From: Hyphomicrobiales bacterium | GTDB lineage: Bacteria; Pseudomonadota; Alphaproteobacteria; Rhizobiales; Phreatobacteraceae | Assembly: GCA_017304475.1 (NCBI GenBank) | Contig: JAFKKV010000014.1 | Coordinates: 62,001 to 126,000, forward strand | Length of the DNA: 64,000 bases | Direction of reading: 5' to 3' | Part shown: positions 35,241 to 43,715 of the stretch, piece by piece | How the letters are laid out: each line of letters starts with the position of its first letter | Position numbering within the stretch: position 1 is the stretch's first letter | Position numbers and translations under genes: made by a program | The notes under the pieces: generated by a model | Databases searched by the model: none | Seen by the model: only the letters and a program-made list of their open reading frames with translations | Told to the model about the DNA's origin: nothing

Positions 35241-35257
35241 TTGCAAATGATTTGCAA
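35241..35257. promoter_or_regulatory. Mur/Fur-type manganese-responsive palindrome upstream of mntH
   Basis: TTGCAAAT-G-ATTTGCAA is a perfect 17-bp palindrome 68 bases before the mntH start. Its TGCAAAT/ATTTGCA arms resemble Mur-responsive sequences that repress mntH with Mn2+ in rhizobia and relatives. Position and symmetry make this the probable Mur (Fur family) operator. Confidence 0.75.
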
Positions 35258-35325
35258 AAGCCTTGACGCCGGGCGGTGATCATGGAACCAAATGGAGTGA
35301 CAAAACGCCGCAATCGGATGACCGG

Positions 35326-36678
35326 ATGACCATGGCCCGCACCAATCAAGGCGACGCTGCTCCTCGGGGATGGCGGCGGGCGCGCGGCGAAGCGTCGCTG
35401 GTCGAAGTCTTCCGTTCGGTCCGCGTTCCGACAACCGGCACGCCCTGGCGCAAGTTCCTGGCTTTTCTCGGCCCCGGCTATCTCGTCGCGGTCGGCTACA
35501 TGGATCCGGGCAACTGGGCCACCTCGCTCGCCGGCGGCTCCAAATTCGGCTACGCGCTGCTGTTTGTCGCCCTGCTCTCCAACATCATGGCGATCATCCT
35601 GCAGTCGCTCTGCGCCAGGCTCGCCATCGCCACCGGCCGCGATCTCGCCCAGGCCTGCCGCGACGCCTATCCGCGCTGGACCGCCTGGCCGCTCTGGGTG
35701 CTGGCCGAGGTGGCGGTGATCGCCACCGATCTGGCCGAGGTGATCGGCACCGCGATCGGCCTGAACCTGTTGTTCGGCATTCCGCTCGAGATCGGCGTGG
35801 TCATCACCGCGCTCGACGTCTTCCTGATCCTCTGGCTGCAGACCAAGGGCTTCCGCTGGATCGAGGCCTTCATCATCACGCTGATCGGCGTCATCGCGTT
35901 CTGCTTCCTGGTGCAGATCGCCATGGCCAATCCGGACTGGAGCGAAGTCATCAAGGGCTTCGCGCCGACCACCCGGATCGTCACCAATCCGGACATGCTC
36001 TATCTGGCGCTCGGCATTATCGGCGCGACCGTCATGCCGCATAATCTCTACCTGCACTCCTCCATCGTGCAGACACGCGCCTTTGGCGAAGGCATTCCAG
36101 AGAAACGCGAAGCGCTGAAATATGCGACGCTGGATTCGACCTTCGCGCTGATGTTCGCCCTGACCATCAATGCCTCGCTGCTGATCCTGGCCGCCGCCGC
36201 GTTCAATAAGACCGGCAATACCGGCGTCGAGGAATTGCAGCAGGCCCATTCGCTGCTCACCCCCCTGCTCGGCTCGGCCATCGCGCCGAGCCTGTTCGGC
36301 ATCGCGCTGCTCTGCTGCGGCCTCAATTCGACGGTCACCGCCACCATGGCCGGCCAGATCATCATGGAAGGCTTCATCGATATTCGCATCGCGGCCTGGC
36401 TCCGGCGCCTGGTCACACGCTGCATCGCCATCGTCCCGGCCATCGTCGTGACCATTCTTTATGGCGAGGGCCAGACCGCCAAGCTCCTGATCCTCAGCCA
36501 GGTCATCCTGTCGCTGCAGCTGCCCTTCGCCATCGTGCCGCTGATCCATCTCAGCGCCTCGCGCGAGCGCATGGGCGAACTGGTGTCGCCACGCTGGCTG
36601 ACCGCCATAGCGGTGCTGATCGCGCTGACCCTGATCGTGCTCAACATCAAGATCATCGTCGACTTCGCCGGCGGATGA
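35326..36678 (+). CDS. mntH: Nramp-family manganese/divalent metal:proton symporter MntH
   Basis: This 450-residue transporter has eleven or twelve membrane segments. The metal-binding motifs of the family are intact: DPGNWATS in segment 1 and [10 protein letters not shown] in segment 6. The conserved loop [10 protein letters not shown] near segment 8 is also present. It imports Mn2+ (and Fe2+) driven by protons. The start is taken at 35326; ATG codons at 35332 and 35263 are also open. A perfect Mur-type palindrome lies upstream, so repression under manganese-replete conditions is likely. A polar N-terminal tail of about 40 residues precedes the first membrane segment. Confidence 0.95.
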   Translation: MTMARTNQGDAAPRGWRRARGEASLVEVFRSVRVPTTGTPWRKFLAFLGPGYLVAVGYMDPGNWATSLAGGSKFGYALLFVALLSNIMAIILQSLCARLAIATGRDLAQACRDAYPRWTAWPLWVLAEVAVIATDLAEVIGTAIGLNLLFGIPLEIGVVITALDVFLILWLQTKGFRWIEAFIITLIGVIAFCFLVQIAMANPDWSEVIKGFAPTTRIVTNPDMLYLALGIIGATVMPHNLYLHSSIVQTRAFGEGIPEKREALKYATLDSTFALMFALTINASLLILAAAAFNKTGNTGVEELQQAHSLLTPLLGSAIAPSLFGIALLCCGLNSTVTATMAGQIIMEGFIDIRIAAWLRRLVTRCIAIVPAIVVTILYGEGQTAKLLILSQVILSLQLPFAIVPLIHLSASRERMGELVSPRWLTAIAVLIALTLIVLNIKIIVDFAGG

Positions 36679-36745
36679 CGCCGCGGCCGGCCGGAGCGGC
36701 ATTCGGCTGCCCCGCGAGGCCGGTCGAATGCCTGTGATCGCCTGA

Positions 36746-37978
36746 TCATTCCGGCCCCCCGAGCGCGTCGACGACCAGGCCGGCCGCGCCGAGCGCCGTG
36801 CCGAGGCCGCAGATCAGCAGCCAGCCGCCGAAGGCCCAGGCCGCGCCCGCGACCGCCGAACCCACCGCCCCGCCCAGGAAGAACAGCCCGACGAACAGCC
36901 CGTTGAGCCGTCCGCGCGCTTCCGGCCGCAGCAGATTGACGGCGCGCCGGCCGAGCGTCTGGTCGGCCGTGGCGCCGACATCCAGCAGGACCGCGCTTGC
37001 CCCCATCAGCACCAGCATGACGGCCGGGCCGCCATGGTCGCCAGTCCCGGCCCAGGCGGCGAGGCCGAAGGCGGCGATCAGGATGATATGGGACAGGACG
37101 GTGGCCGCCCGTGTCAGGCCGCGATCACCGAGCCGCCCGGCCAGCGGCGCCACGACCGCGCCGGCGGCCCCCACAAGGGCGAAAACCGCTATCCCGCGCT
37201 GACCGAGATCGAACGGCGCCTCAGCCAGCCGGAGCGCGACCGCCGTCCAGAACAGGCTGAAGGCCGCCATGCTCAGACAGGCCGTCAGCGCGCGCCGCCG
37301 CAGCACAGGTTCGGCCAGAAGAAGCGCGCCGAGAGATTGGATCAGCAGCCGATAGCGCGAACGGCCGGCCGGCCACCGCTCGGGCAGACGAACCGCGAGC
37401 ACCGCCGCCAGCACGCCCATGGCCATGGCGCTGATGCCGTAGAAGGCGCGCCAGCCCAGCGTATCGGCGACCAGGCTCGCGAGAGGGCGGGCCAGGAGAA
37501 TGCCGGCCATCAACCCGCTCATGACGTCGCCGACGACCTGACCGCGGCGCTCCGGCGGCGCCATGGCGGCGGCGAGCGGCACCAGCATCTGGATCGCCGA
37601 ACAGGCCGCGCCAAGCAGGAACAACAGGACCAGCAGGCTGCCCGCGGTCGGCGCGAGCGCCGCGAGGGCCGCCGCCAGAACGGCAGCCAGCAGGATGCGC
37701 AGGATCAGCCGGCGGTTCTCGAAGAGATCGGCGAGCGGCACGAGCAGGAACAGCCCGGCGGAATAGCCCAGCAGGCTCGCCATGGCGATGAAGCCGCTGG
37801 CCGCTTCCGACAGCCCCAGGGCCGGTCCGATCAGCCCGACCAGCGTCTGCGGCGCGAACAGATTGGTGACGATGACGGCAACCGCAACCGCGAACAGGAT
37901 GATCAGCGGGCGGGTGAGCGGCGGCCCGGCCCGGTCGGCGGCGAGCAGGCCGGACGCGGGATCGCTGGCATGGGACAT
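36746..37978 (-). CDS. Major facilitator superfamily transporter (drug/metabolite exporter type)
   Basis: This 410-residue protein has twelve predicted membrane segments with the usual central cytoplasmic loop (VRLPERWPAGRSRYR). The LADLFENRRLILRI segment between segments 2 and 3 matches the MFS motif A region. It resembles 12-TM exporters of sugars or toxic compounds such as the AraJ/YdhP group. The start at 37978 has GGAAAC upstream, which itself lies within one arm of a long inverted repeat. It is divergent from a LysR gene, its probable regulator. The exported compound is not known. Confidence 0.9.
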   Translation of the reverse strand: MSHASDPASGLLAADRAGPPLTRPLIILFAVAVAVIVTNLFAPQTLVGLIGPALGLSEAASGFIAMASLLGYSAGLFLLVPLADLFENRRLILRILLAAVLAAALAALAPTAGSLLVLLFLLGAACSAIQMLVPLAAAMAPPERRGQVVGDVMSGLMAGILLARPLASLVADTLGWRAFYGISAMAMGVLAAVLAVRLPERWPAGRSRYRLLIQSLGALLLAEPVLRRRALTACLSMAAFSLFWTAVALRLAEAPFDLGQRGIAVFALVGAAGAVVAPLAGRLGDRGLTRAATVLSHIILIAAFGLAAWAGTGDHGGPAVMLVLMGASAVLLDVGATADQTLGRRAVNLLRPEARGRLNGLFVGLFFLGGAVGSAVAGAAWAFGGWLLICGLGTALGAAGLVVDALGGPE

Positions 37979-37981
37979 GGT

Positions 37982-38018
37982 GTTTCCGATCAAATGAAAT
38001 GGCATATTGATCGGAAAC
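37982..38018. promoter_or_regulatory. Perfect 12-bp inverted repeat next to the MFS gene start
   Basis: GTTTCCGATCAA (37982-37993) and TTGATCGGAAAC (38007-38018) form a perfect inverted repeat around a 13-base centre, 4 bases from the MFS start codon. It could be the LysR operator covering the MFS promoter, or an RNA hairpin that hides the GGAAAC ribosome-binding site of the MFS message. Confidence 0.65.
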
Positions 38019-38058
38019 TTTATTTGCCTTGCGCATCATGCTACAATTCAATTCATTC

Positions 38059-38064
38059 TATAAT
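38059..38064 (+). promoter_or_regulatory. TATAAT -10 element ahead of the lysR gene
   Basis: TATAAT lies 17 bases before the lysR start in an unusually AT-rich stretch. No clear -35 box is seen at the right distance, so activation by a bound regulator is possible. Confidence 0.4.
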
Positions 38065-38081
38065 GATTATGCGGATCAAGC

Positions 38082-38981
38082 ATGAACACCCATGACCTCG
38101 AGGCCTTTCTCGCTGTCGTCGAAACCGGCTCGATCGTCGCGGCCTCGGCACGCCTGAACCTGACCCAGCCGGGCGTCACCCGGCGGGTGCAGAACCTGGA
38201 AGACCTCCTGGGCACGGCCTTGCTCGACCGCCAGTCGAAACCGCTGAAGCCGACCTCCGCCGGCCGCGAGGCCTATGAACAGGGGCGCCGCGTCTTGCGC
38301 TCGCTCGAAGACCTGAAATCAGGGCTGGCGCCGGGCGGACCGGTGCGCGGCGAATTCCGCCTCGGCATCATGCCCTATCTGTCGGAGGCGGCCCTCGCCG
38401 CGCCGCTCGACCGGCTGCGGGCGACCTTTCCGGACCTGACCTTGCGCATCACCTCCGGCTGGTCGCCGCGCCTGGTCGAACAGGTCGGCCGCAGCGAGTT
38501 GGATGCCGCCGCACTTTGCCTTGCCGAGGGGATCGAGCCGCCCGACGACCTCGTCGCCGACGATCTCGGCCTCCAGCCGGTCCTGCTCGTCGCGGCACCT
38601 TCCCTGGATGTGCCGAAACAGGCCAGCCTCGCCGATCTCTCGCGCTTTCCCTGGGTGATGAACGAGACCGGCTGCGGTTTCAGGGCTTTCCTGCGCCGTA
38701 CCTTCGAAACCGCCCGACTGCCTTTCCAGGTCGGCATCGAGGCCCTGAGCGCAGACCTGCGCATGTCGCTCGTGGCCCGTGGCCACGGGATCGGTGTAGT
38801 CACGCCGGCCGCCTTTGCCGGCAGCCCGTGGCGCGAGCGCGTCGAGGTCCTCGATACCGTCGAATTCCAGCCACGCGTGCGTTCGTGGCTGTTGCATCGG
38901 GCGCCTGCCGGCCGCCTGACGCGCCCCCTGGCGCTGTTCCGCGAAACGCTCACCGCCTCGCTCGGTGAGCTCATATCCTGA
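38082..38981 (+). CDS. LysR-family transcriptional regulator
   Basis: This 299-residue regulator has a LysR helix-turn-helix (LEAFLAVVETGSIVAASARLNLTQPGVTRRVQNLE) and a substrate-binding domain starting near residue 88 (GEFRLGIMPYLSEAAL). It is divergent from the MFS exporter gene, with a perfect 12-bp inverted repeat between them. Regulation of the exporter is the simplest reading; the effector is unknown. Confidence 0.92.
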   Translation: MNTHDLEAFLAVVETGSIVAASARLNLTQPGVTRRVQNLEDLLGTALLDRQSKPLKPTSAGREAYEQGRRVLRSLEDLKSGLAPGGPVRGEFRLGIMPYLSEAALAAPLDRLRATFPDLTLRITSGWSPRLVEQVGRSELDAAALCLAEGIEPPDDLVADDLGLQPVLLVAAPSLDVPKQASLADLSRFPWVMNETGCGFRAFLRRTFETARLPFQVGIEALSADLRMSLVARGHGIGVVTPAAFAGSPWRERVEVLDTVEFQPRVRSWLLHRAPAGRLTRPLALFRETLTASLGELIS

Positions 38982-39006
38982 AGGTCGCTCCGGCGCCCTC
39001 CGGCTC

Positions 39007-39447
39007 TCAGGGATTCCTCGCCTGCGTGAGATAGTCGATGCGCGCATAGGTGACGTCGGCCAGGCACTTGACCCCTCTCAGCCGCGCCGCGCGCGCATCG
39101 CCGCCACGCGTGACATCCTGCTCCCAGGCACAGGTCGCGTCGCGATAGGCGAGCCAGGCACGCTGCGCCCTCAGGAGGAACTCGCGGTTGCGGCCGTCTC
39201 CCCCCAGCGCGCGATAGCGCTGGTTGAGTTCCTCGTCAGCATTACGAAAACGCTTGACCACGCAGTCGTCGTGATCGGCGCGCACCTCGCTGTCGCAAAG
39301 GTTCGGCGCCGGATCCGACAGGATCCGTTCGGCGAGGCCCCTGCCCTGTCCGACCGCAGGCGCCGGTCCCGCCGCAAGGGCAAAGAGGACGCCCGCAAGC
39401 GCCACGGCCGTGACGGTGCCGCGTGGCATGCGCCGGTGAAACAACAT
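39007..39447 (-). CDS. Secreted LprI-N-like (DUF1311) protein, copy 1
   Basis: This 146-residue protein has a signal peptide (ending near residue 32, GPAPAVG) and a LprI N-terminal-type domain. The pattern is CDSEVRADHDDCVVKRFRNADEELNQRYRAL followed by LLRAQRAWLAYRDATCAWE, with paired cysteines likely to form disulfides in the periplasm. LprI of Mycobacterium inhibits lysozyme; other members have no known role. It is a tandem paralog of the gene at 39551 on the same strand. The start at 39447 gives a normal signal peptide. Confidence 0.82.
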   Translation of the reverse strand: MLFHRRMPRGTVTAVALAGVLFALAAGPAPAVGQGRGLAERILSDPAPNLCDSEVRADHDDCVVKRFRNADEELNQRYRALGGDGRNREFLLRAQRAWLAYRDATCAWEQDVTRGGDARAARLRGVKCLADVTYARIDYLTQARNP

Positions 39448-39550
39448 GGGAACTCCACAGAAAGCGTGACGAAATGGCGAGATCTGTAGCCACGTTCGAA
39501 CGCGGCGACCAGGGCGTCTCGCGGCGATCGCCGGATCGGCCGCGCGGGCC

Positions 39551-39976
39551 CTACGGGCCCGTCGCCTGTTGCAGATAGGCGGTCCGTGCCTCGGTCGCGG
39601 CCGCGAGGCAATTGATCGCATAAAGCGTCGCCGCCGTGCCGCCGCGCACCCGGTCCTCCTCCCAGGCGCAGGTCGCGTCGCGATAGGCGAGCCAGATCCG
39701 CTGGGCGCTCAGCAGCAGATCGCGGTTCGGCTTGTCGCCGGCAATGTCACGATAGACCCGGTTGAGCTCGGCATCGGCGGCGCGAAACCGGGCGACCGCG
39801 CAAAGTTCGAGGTCGATCCGATTCCCGCTGTCGCAGTTGGCCGGCGCAGGCTGCATAGGCTGCGACAGCACGCGATCAGCCAGCCCCTTCTGTTGCGCAG
39901 CGGCAGGCGTCATGGCGGCGATGAAACCCATGACGGCAATGGCAGCGAGGCCCGCCGGACGACAATGATGGCGCAT
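39551..39976 (-). CDS. Secreted LprI-N-like (DUF1311) protein, copy 2
   Basis: This 141-residue paralog of the adjacent gene has a signal peptide (residues 1-28, ending AAA) and the same domain: NCDSGNRIDLELCAVARFRAADAELNRVYRDI and LLSAQRIWLAYRDATCAWE, then a third Cys in YAINCLAAATEA. About half of the residues match copy 1 by eye, including all cysteines. The pair must derive from a local duplication. The ATG at 39976 is chosen because it gives a good signal peptide. Confidence 0.82.
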   Translation of the reverse strand: MRHHCRPAGLAAIAVMGFIAAMTPAAAQQKGLADRVLSQPMQPAPANCDSGNRIDLELCAVARFRAADAELNRVYRDIAGDKPNRDLLLSAQRIWLAYRDATCAWEEDRVRGGTAATLYAINCLAAATEARTAYLQQATGP

Positions 39977-40105
39977 GCGATCTCCCGTTCTCCCCAAGAA
40001 ATCCAGCCGCAAATCTAGCAGCCGGGTGGTCCGGCCGATACCGTGATCTGCCCGTATCGACCAGGTCTGGTCGGGCTTGCTCCTCGACCCCGCCGACCCC
40101 TTGCC

Positions 40106-40525
40106 ATGCTCGCTTGCCTTCGTACCGCCCTCCTCGCCGCCCTGTCGCTGGCCGCGGCAAGCCTCGCCGCCCCGCCCGCCCGGGCCCAGAGCCACGAGGC
40201 CTATCGGCTGGACATGCTGACCCCCGGGCAGAAGGAGCTGCTGTTCCAGCGCGTCGACAGCTATGCCCATGTCGAGAGCTTCCTGAAGTTCTGCGGCCAT
40301 CCCCCGGCGCTCGAGCGCCGGGTGCGCCGCACCGTGCAGGGCTGCGTCGCCCCGGCTTCGCTCGAGGTCATCGCGGCGCATTTCCGCCGCTCGCTCGCCG
40401 CCCGCGCCGCGACCCGCTGGAATTGCGACACCGACGAGGCGCGCCGGATGATCGCCCGCTCCGAACAGGCGCTCGAAACCGCCTTCACCGATCTGAAGCG
40501 GGCCTGCGAGCGGCCGGAGAGCTGA
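40106..40525 (+). CDS. Secreted Cys-containing hypothetical protein
   Basis: This 139-residue protein has a clear Sec signal peptide (residues 1-28, ending ARA) and a helical mature region with four cysteines (FLKFCGHPP, VQGCVAP, RWNCDTDE, KRACERPE), which could form two disulfides in the periplasm. It matches no family I recognise. It is divergent from the two LprI-like genes, which are also small, secreted and Cys-paired, so the three may be functionally related. Confidence 0.72.
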   Translation: MLACLRTALLAALSLAAASLAAPPARAQSHEAYRLDMLTPGQKELLFQRVDSYAHVESFLKFCGHPPALERRVRRTVQGCVAPASLEVIAAHFRRSLAARAATRWNCDTDEARRMIARSEQALETAFTDLKRACERPES

Positions 40526-40646
40526 CGATCGGGCCCGGCCCGAAGCGCGGTGCGCGCGCCCGGCGCCGGCCTTTTTCTTGACTCCGGCGCGCTTTGTCTC
40601 TATCGGCCCAACCACTCTCGTTCTTCGAGACCTGCCTTCGCCGACC

Positions 40647-40703
40647 GGGACCCTGATCCCGGAGGTCCCCGCCCGACAGCGCTGAGCGCCCTCGGGCGTG
40701 TTT
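40647..40703 (+). terminator. Two abutting hairpins upstream of ffh
   Basis: GGGACC / GGTCCC (40647-40652 and 40664-40669) is followed without a gap by CGCCCGA / TCGGGCG (40670-40676 and 40692-40698) and then TGTTT. The second may be an intrinsic terminator for the upstream gene, or both may form a structured ffh leader. Confidence 0.45.
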
Positions 40704-40769
40704 GGCGTTGCGGTCTGCGGCGGACGTGACCATTTCCGGGCAACCCCGGTGATGAACTTTGGAGCGACC

Positions 40770-42323
40770 ATGTTCGAAGGCCTGTCGACGCGACTGTCCG
40801 GCATCCTCGATCGTCTCAAAGGGCGCGGCGCGCTGAGCGAAGCCGATGTCCAGGAGGCGATGCGCGAGGTACGCCGCGCGCTGCTCGAAGCCGACGTGGC
40901 GCTGGAGGTCGTGCGCTCCTTCACCGACAAGGTGCGCGACCGCGCCGTCGGCGCCGAAGTGCTGAAATCGGTCACGCCGGGCCAGATGGTCGTCAAGATC
41001 GTCCACGACACCCTGGTCGACACGCTCGGCACCGATGGCGTCGCCATCGACCTGGTCGCCGTGCCGCCGGTGCCGATCATGATGGTCGGCCTGCAGGGTT
41101 CGGGCAAGACCACCACATCGGCCAAGCTCGCCAAGCGCCTCTTCGAGAAGCAGAAGAAGAAAGTGTTGATGGCCTCGCTCGACACCCGTCGACCGGCGGC
41201 CATGGAGCAGCTCGCCATTCTCGGCAAGCAGATCGGCGTCGACACCTTGCCGATCGTCGCGGGCCAGTCGCCGGTGCAGATCGCCCGGCGCGCCATCGAG
41301 GCCGGCAAGCTCGGCGGTTTCGACGTGGTCATTCTCGACACCGCCGGCCGTACCCATGTCGACGAAGCCCTGATGATGGAGGTCGCCGAGGTCGAGCGCG
41401 CCGCCAAGCCGCACGAGACCCTGCTGGTGGTCGACAGCCTGACCGGCCAGGACGCGGTCAATGTCGCGCGCTCGTTCACCGGCCGGGTCAATGTCACCGG
41501 CGTGGTGCTGACCCGCGTCGACGGCGACGGCCGCGGCGGCGCCGCGCTCTCCATGCGCGCGGTCACCGGCAAGCCGATCAAGCTGCTCGGCACCGGCGAA
41601 AAGATGGACGGGCTGGAGGACTTCCACCCTTCGCGCGTCGCCAACCGCATCCTCGGCATGGGCGACATCGTCTCGCTGGTCGAGAAGGCCGCCGAAAGCA
41701 TCGATGCCGAGCAGGGCATGGCCATTGCCCGCAAGATGCAGCAGGGCAAGTTCGATCTGGAGGATCTCGGCCAGCAGCTCGACCAGATGCTCAAGATCGG
41801 CGGCATGCAGGGCCTGATGGGCATGTTGCCCGGCATGAAACAGGCCAAGCAGCAGCTCGCCAATGCCAATATGGACGACAAGGCGATCAAGCGTCAGCGC
41901 GCCGTCATCCAGGCGATGACCCGCTGGGAGCGCCGCAACCCCAAGGAAATCGACGGCAAGCGCCGCCGCCGCATCGCCAAGGGCTCGGGCACCTCGCCGG
42001 AAGAGGTCAACAAGCTCCTGAAGATGCATCGCGGCATGGCCGACATGATGAAGTCCATGGGCGGCGCCCAGGGCAAGCGCGGCCCGATGGCCGGTCTCGC
42101 CAACATGTTCGGCCTGGGTGGCGGCGGCGGCATGCCGCAGCCGACCCCGGAAATGCTCGCCGAAATGGCCAAGAAACTGCCAGGCGGCATGCCGGGCGGC
42201 CTGCCCGACAAGATGCCGGGATTGCCCTCAGGCGGCCTGCCGCCGGGCTTCCCCGGCCTCGGCGGGCTCGGCGGCAAGCTGCCGGGCCTTCCCGGCTTCC
42301 CCTTCGGCGGCAAGAAGAAGTGA
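40770..42323 (+). CDS. ffh: Signal recognition particle protein Ffh (SRP54)
   Basis: This 517-residue GTPase binds 4.5S RNA and nascent signal sequences and docks with FtsY. It has the N domain (MFEGLSTRLSGILDRLKGRG), the G domain with GLQGSGKTTT, DTRRPAAMEQL, DTAGRTHVD and TRVDGDGRGG, and the Met-rich M domain (GLMGMLPGMKQ). The C-terminal tail is long and Gly/Pro/Met-rich (residues about 455-517), as in other alphaproteobacteria. GGAG precedes the ATG at 40770. It leads the ribosomal-maturation block. Confidence 0.98.
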   Translation: MFEGLSTRLSGILDRLKGRGALSEADVQEAMREVRRALLEADVALEVVRSFTDKVRDRAVGAEVLKSVTPGQMVVKIVHDTLVDTLGTDGVAIDLVAVPPVPIMMVGLQGSGKTTTSAKLAKRLFEKQKKKVLMASLDTRRPAAMEQLAILGKQIGVDTLPIVAGQSPVQIARRAIEAGKLGGFDVVILDTAGRTHVDEALMMEVAEVERAAKPHETLLVVDSLTGQDAVNVARSFTGRVNVTGVVLTRVDGDGRGGAALSMRAVTGKPIKLLGTGEKMDGLEDFHPSRVANRILGMGDIVSLVEKAAESIDAEQGMAIARKMQQGKFDLEDLGQQLDQMLKIGGMQGLMGMLPGMKQAKQQLANANMDDKAIKRQRAVIQAMTRWERRNPKEIDGKRRRRIAKGSGTSPEEVNKLLKMHRGMADMMKSMGGAQGKRGPMAGLANMFGLGGGGGMPQPTPEMLAEMAKKLPGGMPGGLPDKMPGLPSGGLPPGFPGLGGLGGKLPGLPGFPFGGKKK

Positions 42324-42328
42324 GCGCG

Positions 42329-42637
42329 ATGAGTGTTTCCCCGTCCCGTTCCGATGCGGCGATCCCGGCCGAACTCCGGTCGCTGCGCCAGAGCATCGAC
42401 AATATCGACGCAGCGCTCATCCATCTCCTGGCCGAGCGCTTCAAGTGCACCAAGAGCGTTGGCGCCCTCAAGGCTGCCCACAACCTGCCGCCGGCCGACC
42501 CGGCGCGCGAGGCGACGCAGGTCAAGCGCCTGCGCCAGCTGGCGGAATCAGCGGAGCTCGATCCCGATTTCGCCGAGAAATTCCTGAACTTCGTCATCAA
42601 GGAAGTCATCAGGCATCACGAATCCCTGCAATCCTGA
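42329..42637 (+). CDS. Chorismate mutase (AroQ class)
   Basis: This 102-residue all-helical chorismate mutase converts chorismate to prephenate for Phe/Tyr synthesis. The AroQ pattern is seen in [34 protein letters not shown], with the Arg, Lys and Glu positions of the active site in place, and [14 protein letters not shown]. The ATG at 42329 lies 5 bases after the ffh stop; a GTG at 42320 overlapping the stop is an alternative. A chorismate mutase gene between ffh and rpsP is a common alphaproteobacterial arrangement. Confidence 0.92.
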   Translation: MSVSPSRSDAAIPAELRSLRQSIDNIDAALIHLLAERFKCTKSVGALKAAHNLPPADPAREATQVKRLRQLAESAELDPDFAEKFLNFVIKEVIRHHESLQS

Positions 42638-42665
42638 GATTCAAAGACCACAAGGAGCTACCCGC

Positions 42666-43025
42666 ATGTCCCTGAAGATCCGTCTTGCCCGTCGCGGCAC
42701 CAAGAAGCGCCCGTTCTACCAGATCGTCGTTGCCGACTCGCGTTCGCCGCGCGATGGCCGCTTCATCGAGAAGCTGGGCACCTACAACCCGATCCTCGAC
42801 AAGGACAAGAAGCGCTACGAGATCGATCTCGAAGCCGCCAAGGCCTGGCTCGCCAAGGGCGCGACGCCGACCGACCGCGTGGCCCGCTTCTTCGACGCCG
42901 AAGGCCTGATGAAGCGCGAAGCCCGCAACAACCCGGAAAAGGCGAAGCCCGGCAAGAAGGCCGAGGAGCGCGCCGCCTCCCGCGCCGCCAAGGCCGCCGA
43001 AGCCGCTGCTCCGGCCGAGGGCTGA
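42666..43025 (+). CDS. rpsP: 30S ribosomal protein S16
   Basis: This 119-residue protein begins [24 protein letters not shown], the conserved S16 N-terminus. It continues with [10 protein letters not shown] and a Lys/Ala-rich C-terminal tail of about 35 residues that extends beyond the 80-residue core, as is common in alphaproteobacteria. AAGGAG stands before the ATG. It is required for 30S assembly. Confidence 0.98.
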   Translation: MSLKIRLARRGTKKRPFYQIVVADSRSPRDGRFIEKLGTYNPILDKDKKRYEIDLEAAKAWLAKGATPTDRVARFFDAEGLMKREARNNPEKAKPGKKAEERAASRAAKAAEAAAPAEG

Positions 43026-43082
43026 ACCTGATCCGCCGGCATCCGCGCATCAGCGCGATGCCGGCCGTCGGTCCATCGTGAT

Positions 43083-43107
43083 CCACCTCCCCGGCGCGGG
43101 GAGGTGG
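43083..43107 (+). terminator. Strong hairpin between rpsP and rimM
   Basis: CCACCTCCCCG / CGGGGAGGTGG is a perfect 11-bp stem with a 3-base loop in the 165-bp gap. A second hairpin (CCGGCATC... at 43036-43065) precedes it. No T run follows, so transcript processing or partial attenuation is more likely than full termination. Confidence 0.5.
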
Positions 43108-43190
43108 CGAAAAAGCCCTGTCCGTGCACCGCCCGATCCGCCGTGCCGGCCGCGGCTATCGGCGCGGACAGGCCGCAAGGATAGGTATTC

Positions 43191-43715
43191 ATGCCCTCCG
43201 ATCTCGTCCTCGTCGCTAAATTCGGTGCCGCCCACGGCATCAAGGGCGAAGTGCGGGTCAAATCCTACACCCAGGATCCCGCCGCCATTCTCGGCTATTC
43301 GCCGCTGGTCAGCCGCGACGGCCGCAGCTTCACCATCGAAACGGTCCGGCCCGCCGGCGAGGTTCTCGTCGCGCGCGTAGCGGAACTGAAAGATCGCAAC
43401 GCCGCCGAGGCGGTGACCAATCTCGACCTGTTGGTGCCGCGCGAGCGGCTCGCCGGGCCGATGGACGAGGATGAATTCCTGCATTCCGACCTGATCGGCC
43501 TGACCGCCACGACCACCACCGGCGAAACCATCGGCACGGTCACCGCCGTGTTCGATTTCGGCGCCGGCGATGTCATCGACGTCGCCCGGCGCGGCAAGAA
43601 GGCGGTGATGATCCCGTTCACCAAGGCCGTCGTTCCCGTGGTCGACATTGCCGGCGGCAAGCTGGTCGTCGACCCGCCCGCCGGCCTGCTGGAAGACGAG
43701 GAAGAACCGCGATGA
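43191..43715 (+). CDS. rimM: Ribosome maturation factor RimM
   Basis: This 174-residue 16S rRNA-processing factor binds S19 and aids maturation of the 30S head. It has the N-terminal RimM barrel ([21 protein letters not shown]) and the C-terminal PRC-barrel ([32 protein letters not shown]) ending in [16 protein letters not shown]. Its stop overlaps the start of the HAD gene (ATGA). Confidence 0.96.
   Translation: MPSDLVLVAKFGAAHGIKGEVRVKSYTQDPAAILGYSPLVSRDGRSFTIETVRPAGEVLVARVAELKDRNAAEAVTNLDLLVPRERLAGPMDEDEFLHSDLIGLTATTTTGETIGTVTAVFDFGAGDVIDVARRGKKAVMIPFTKAVVPVVDIAGGKLVVDPPAGLLEDEEEPR

Noticed and set aside
39551..41890. A 779-codon minus-strand frame running from the second LprI-like gene across ffh.
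   Set aside because: Only the last 141 codons form a gene with a signal peptide; the rest is antisense to ffh.
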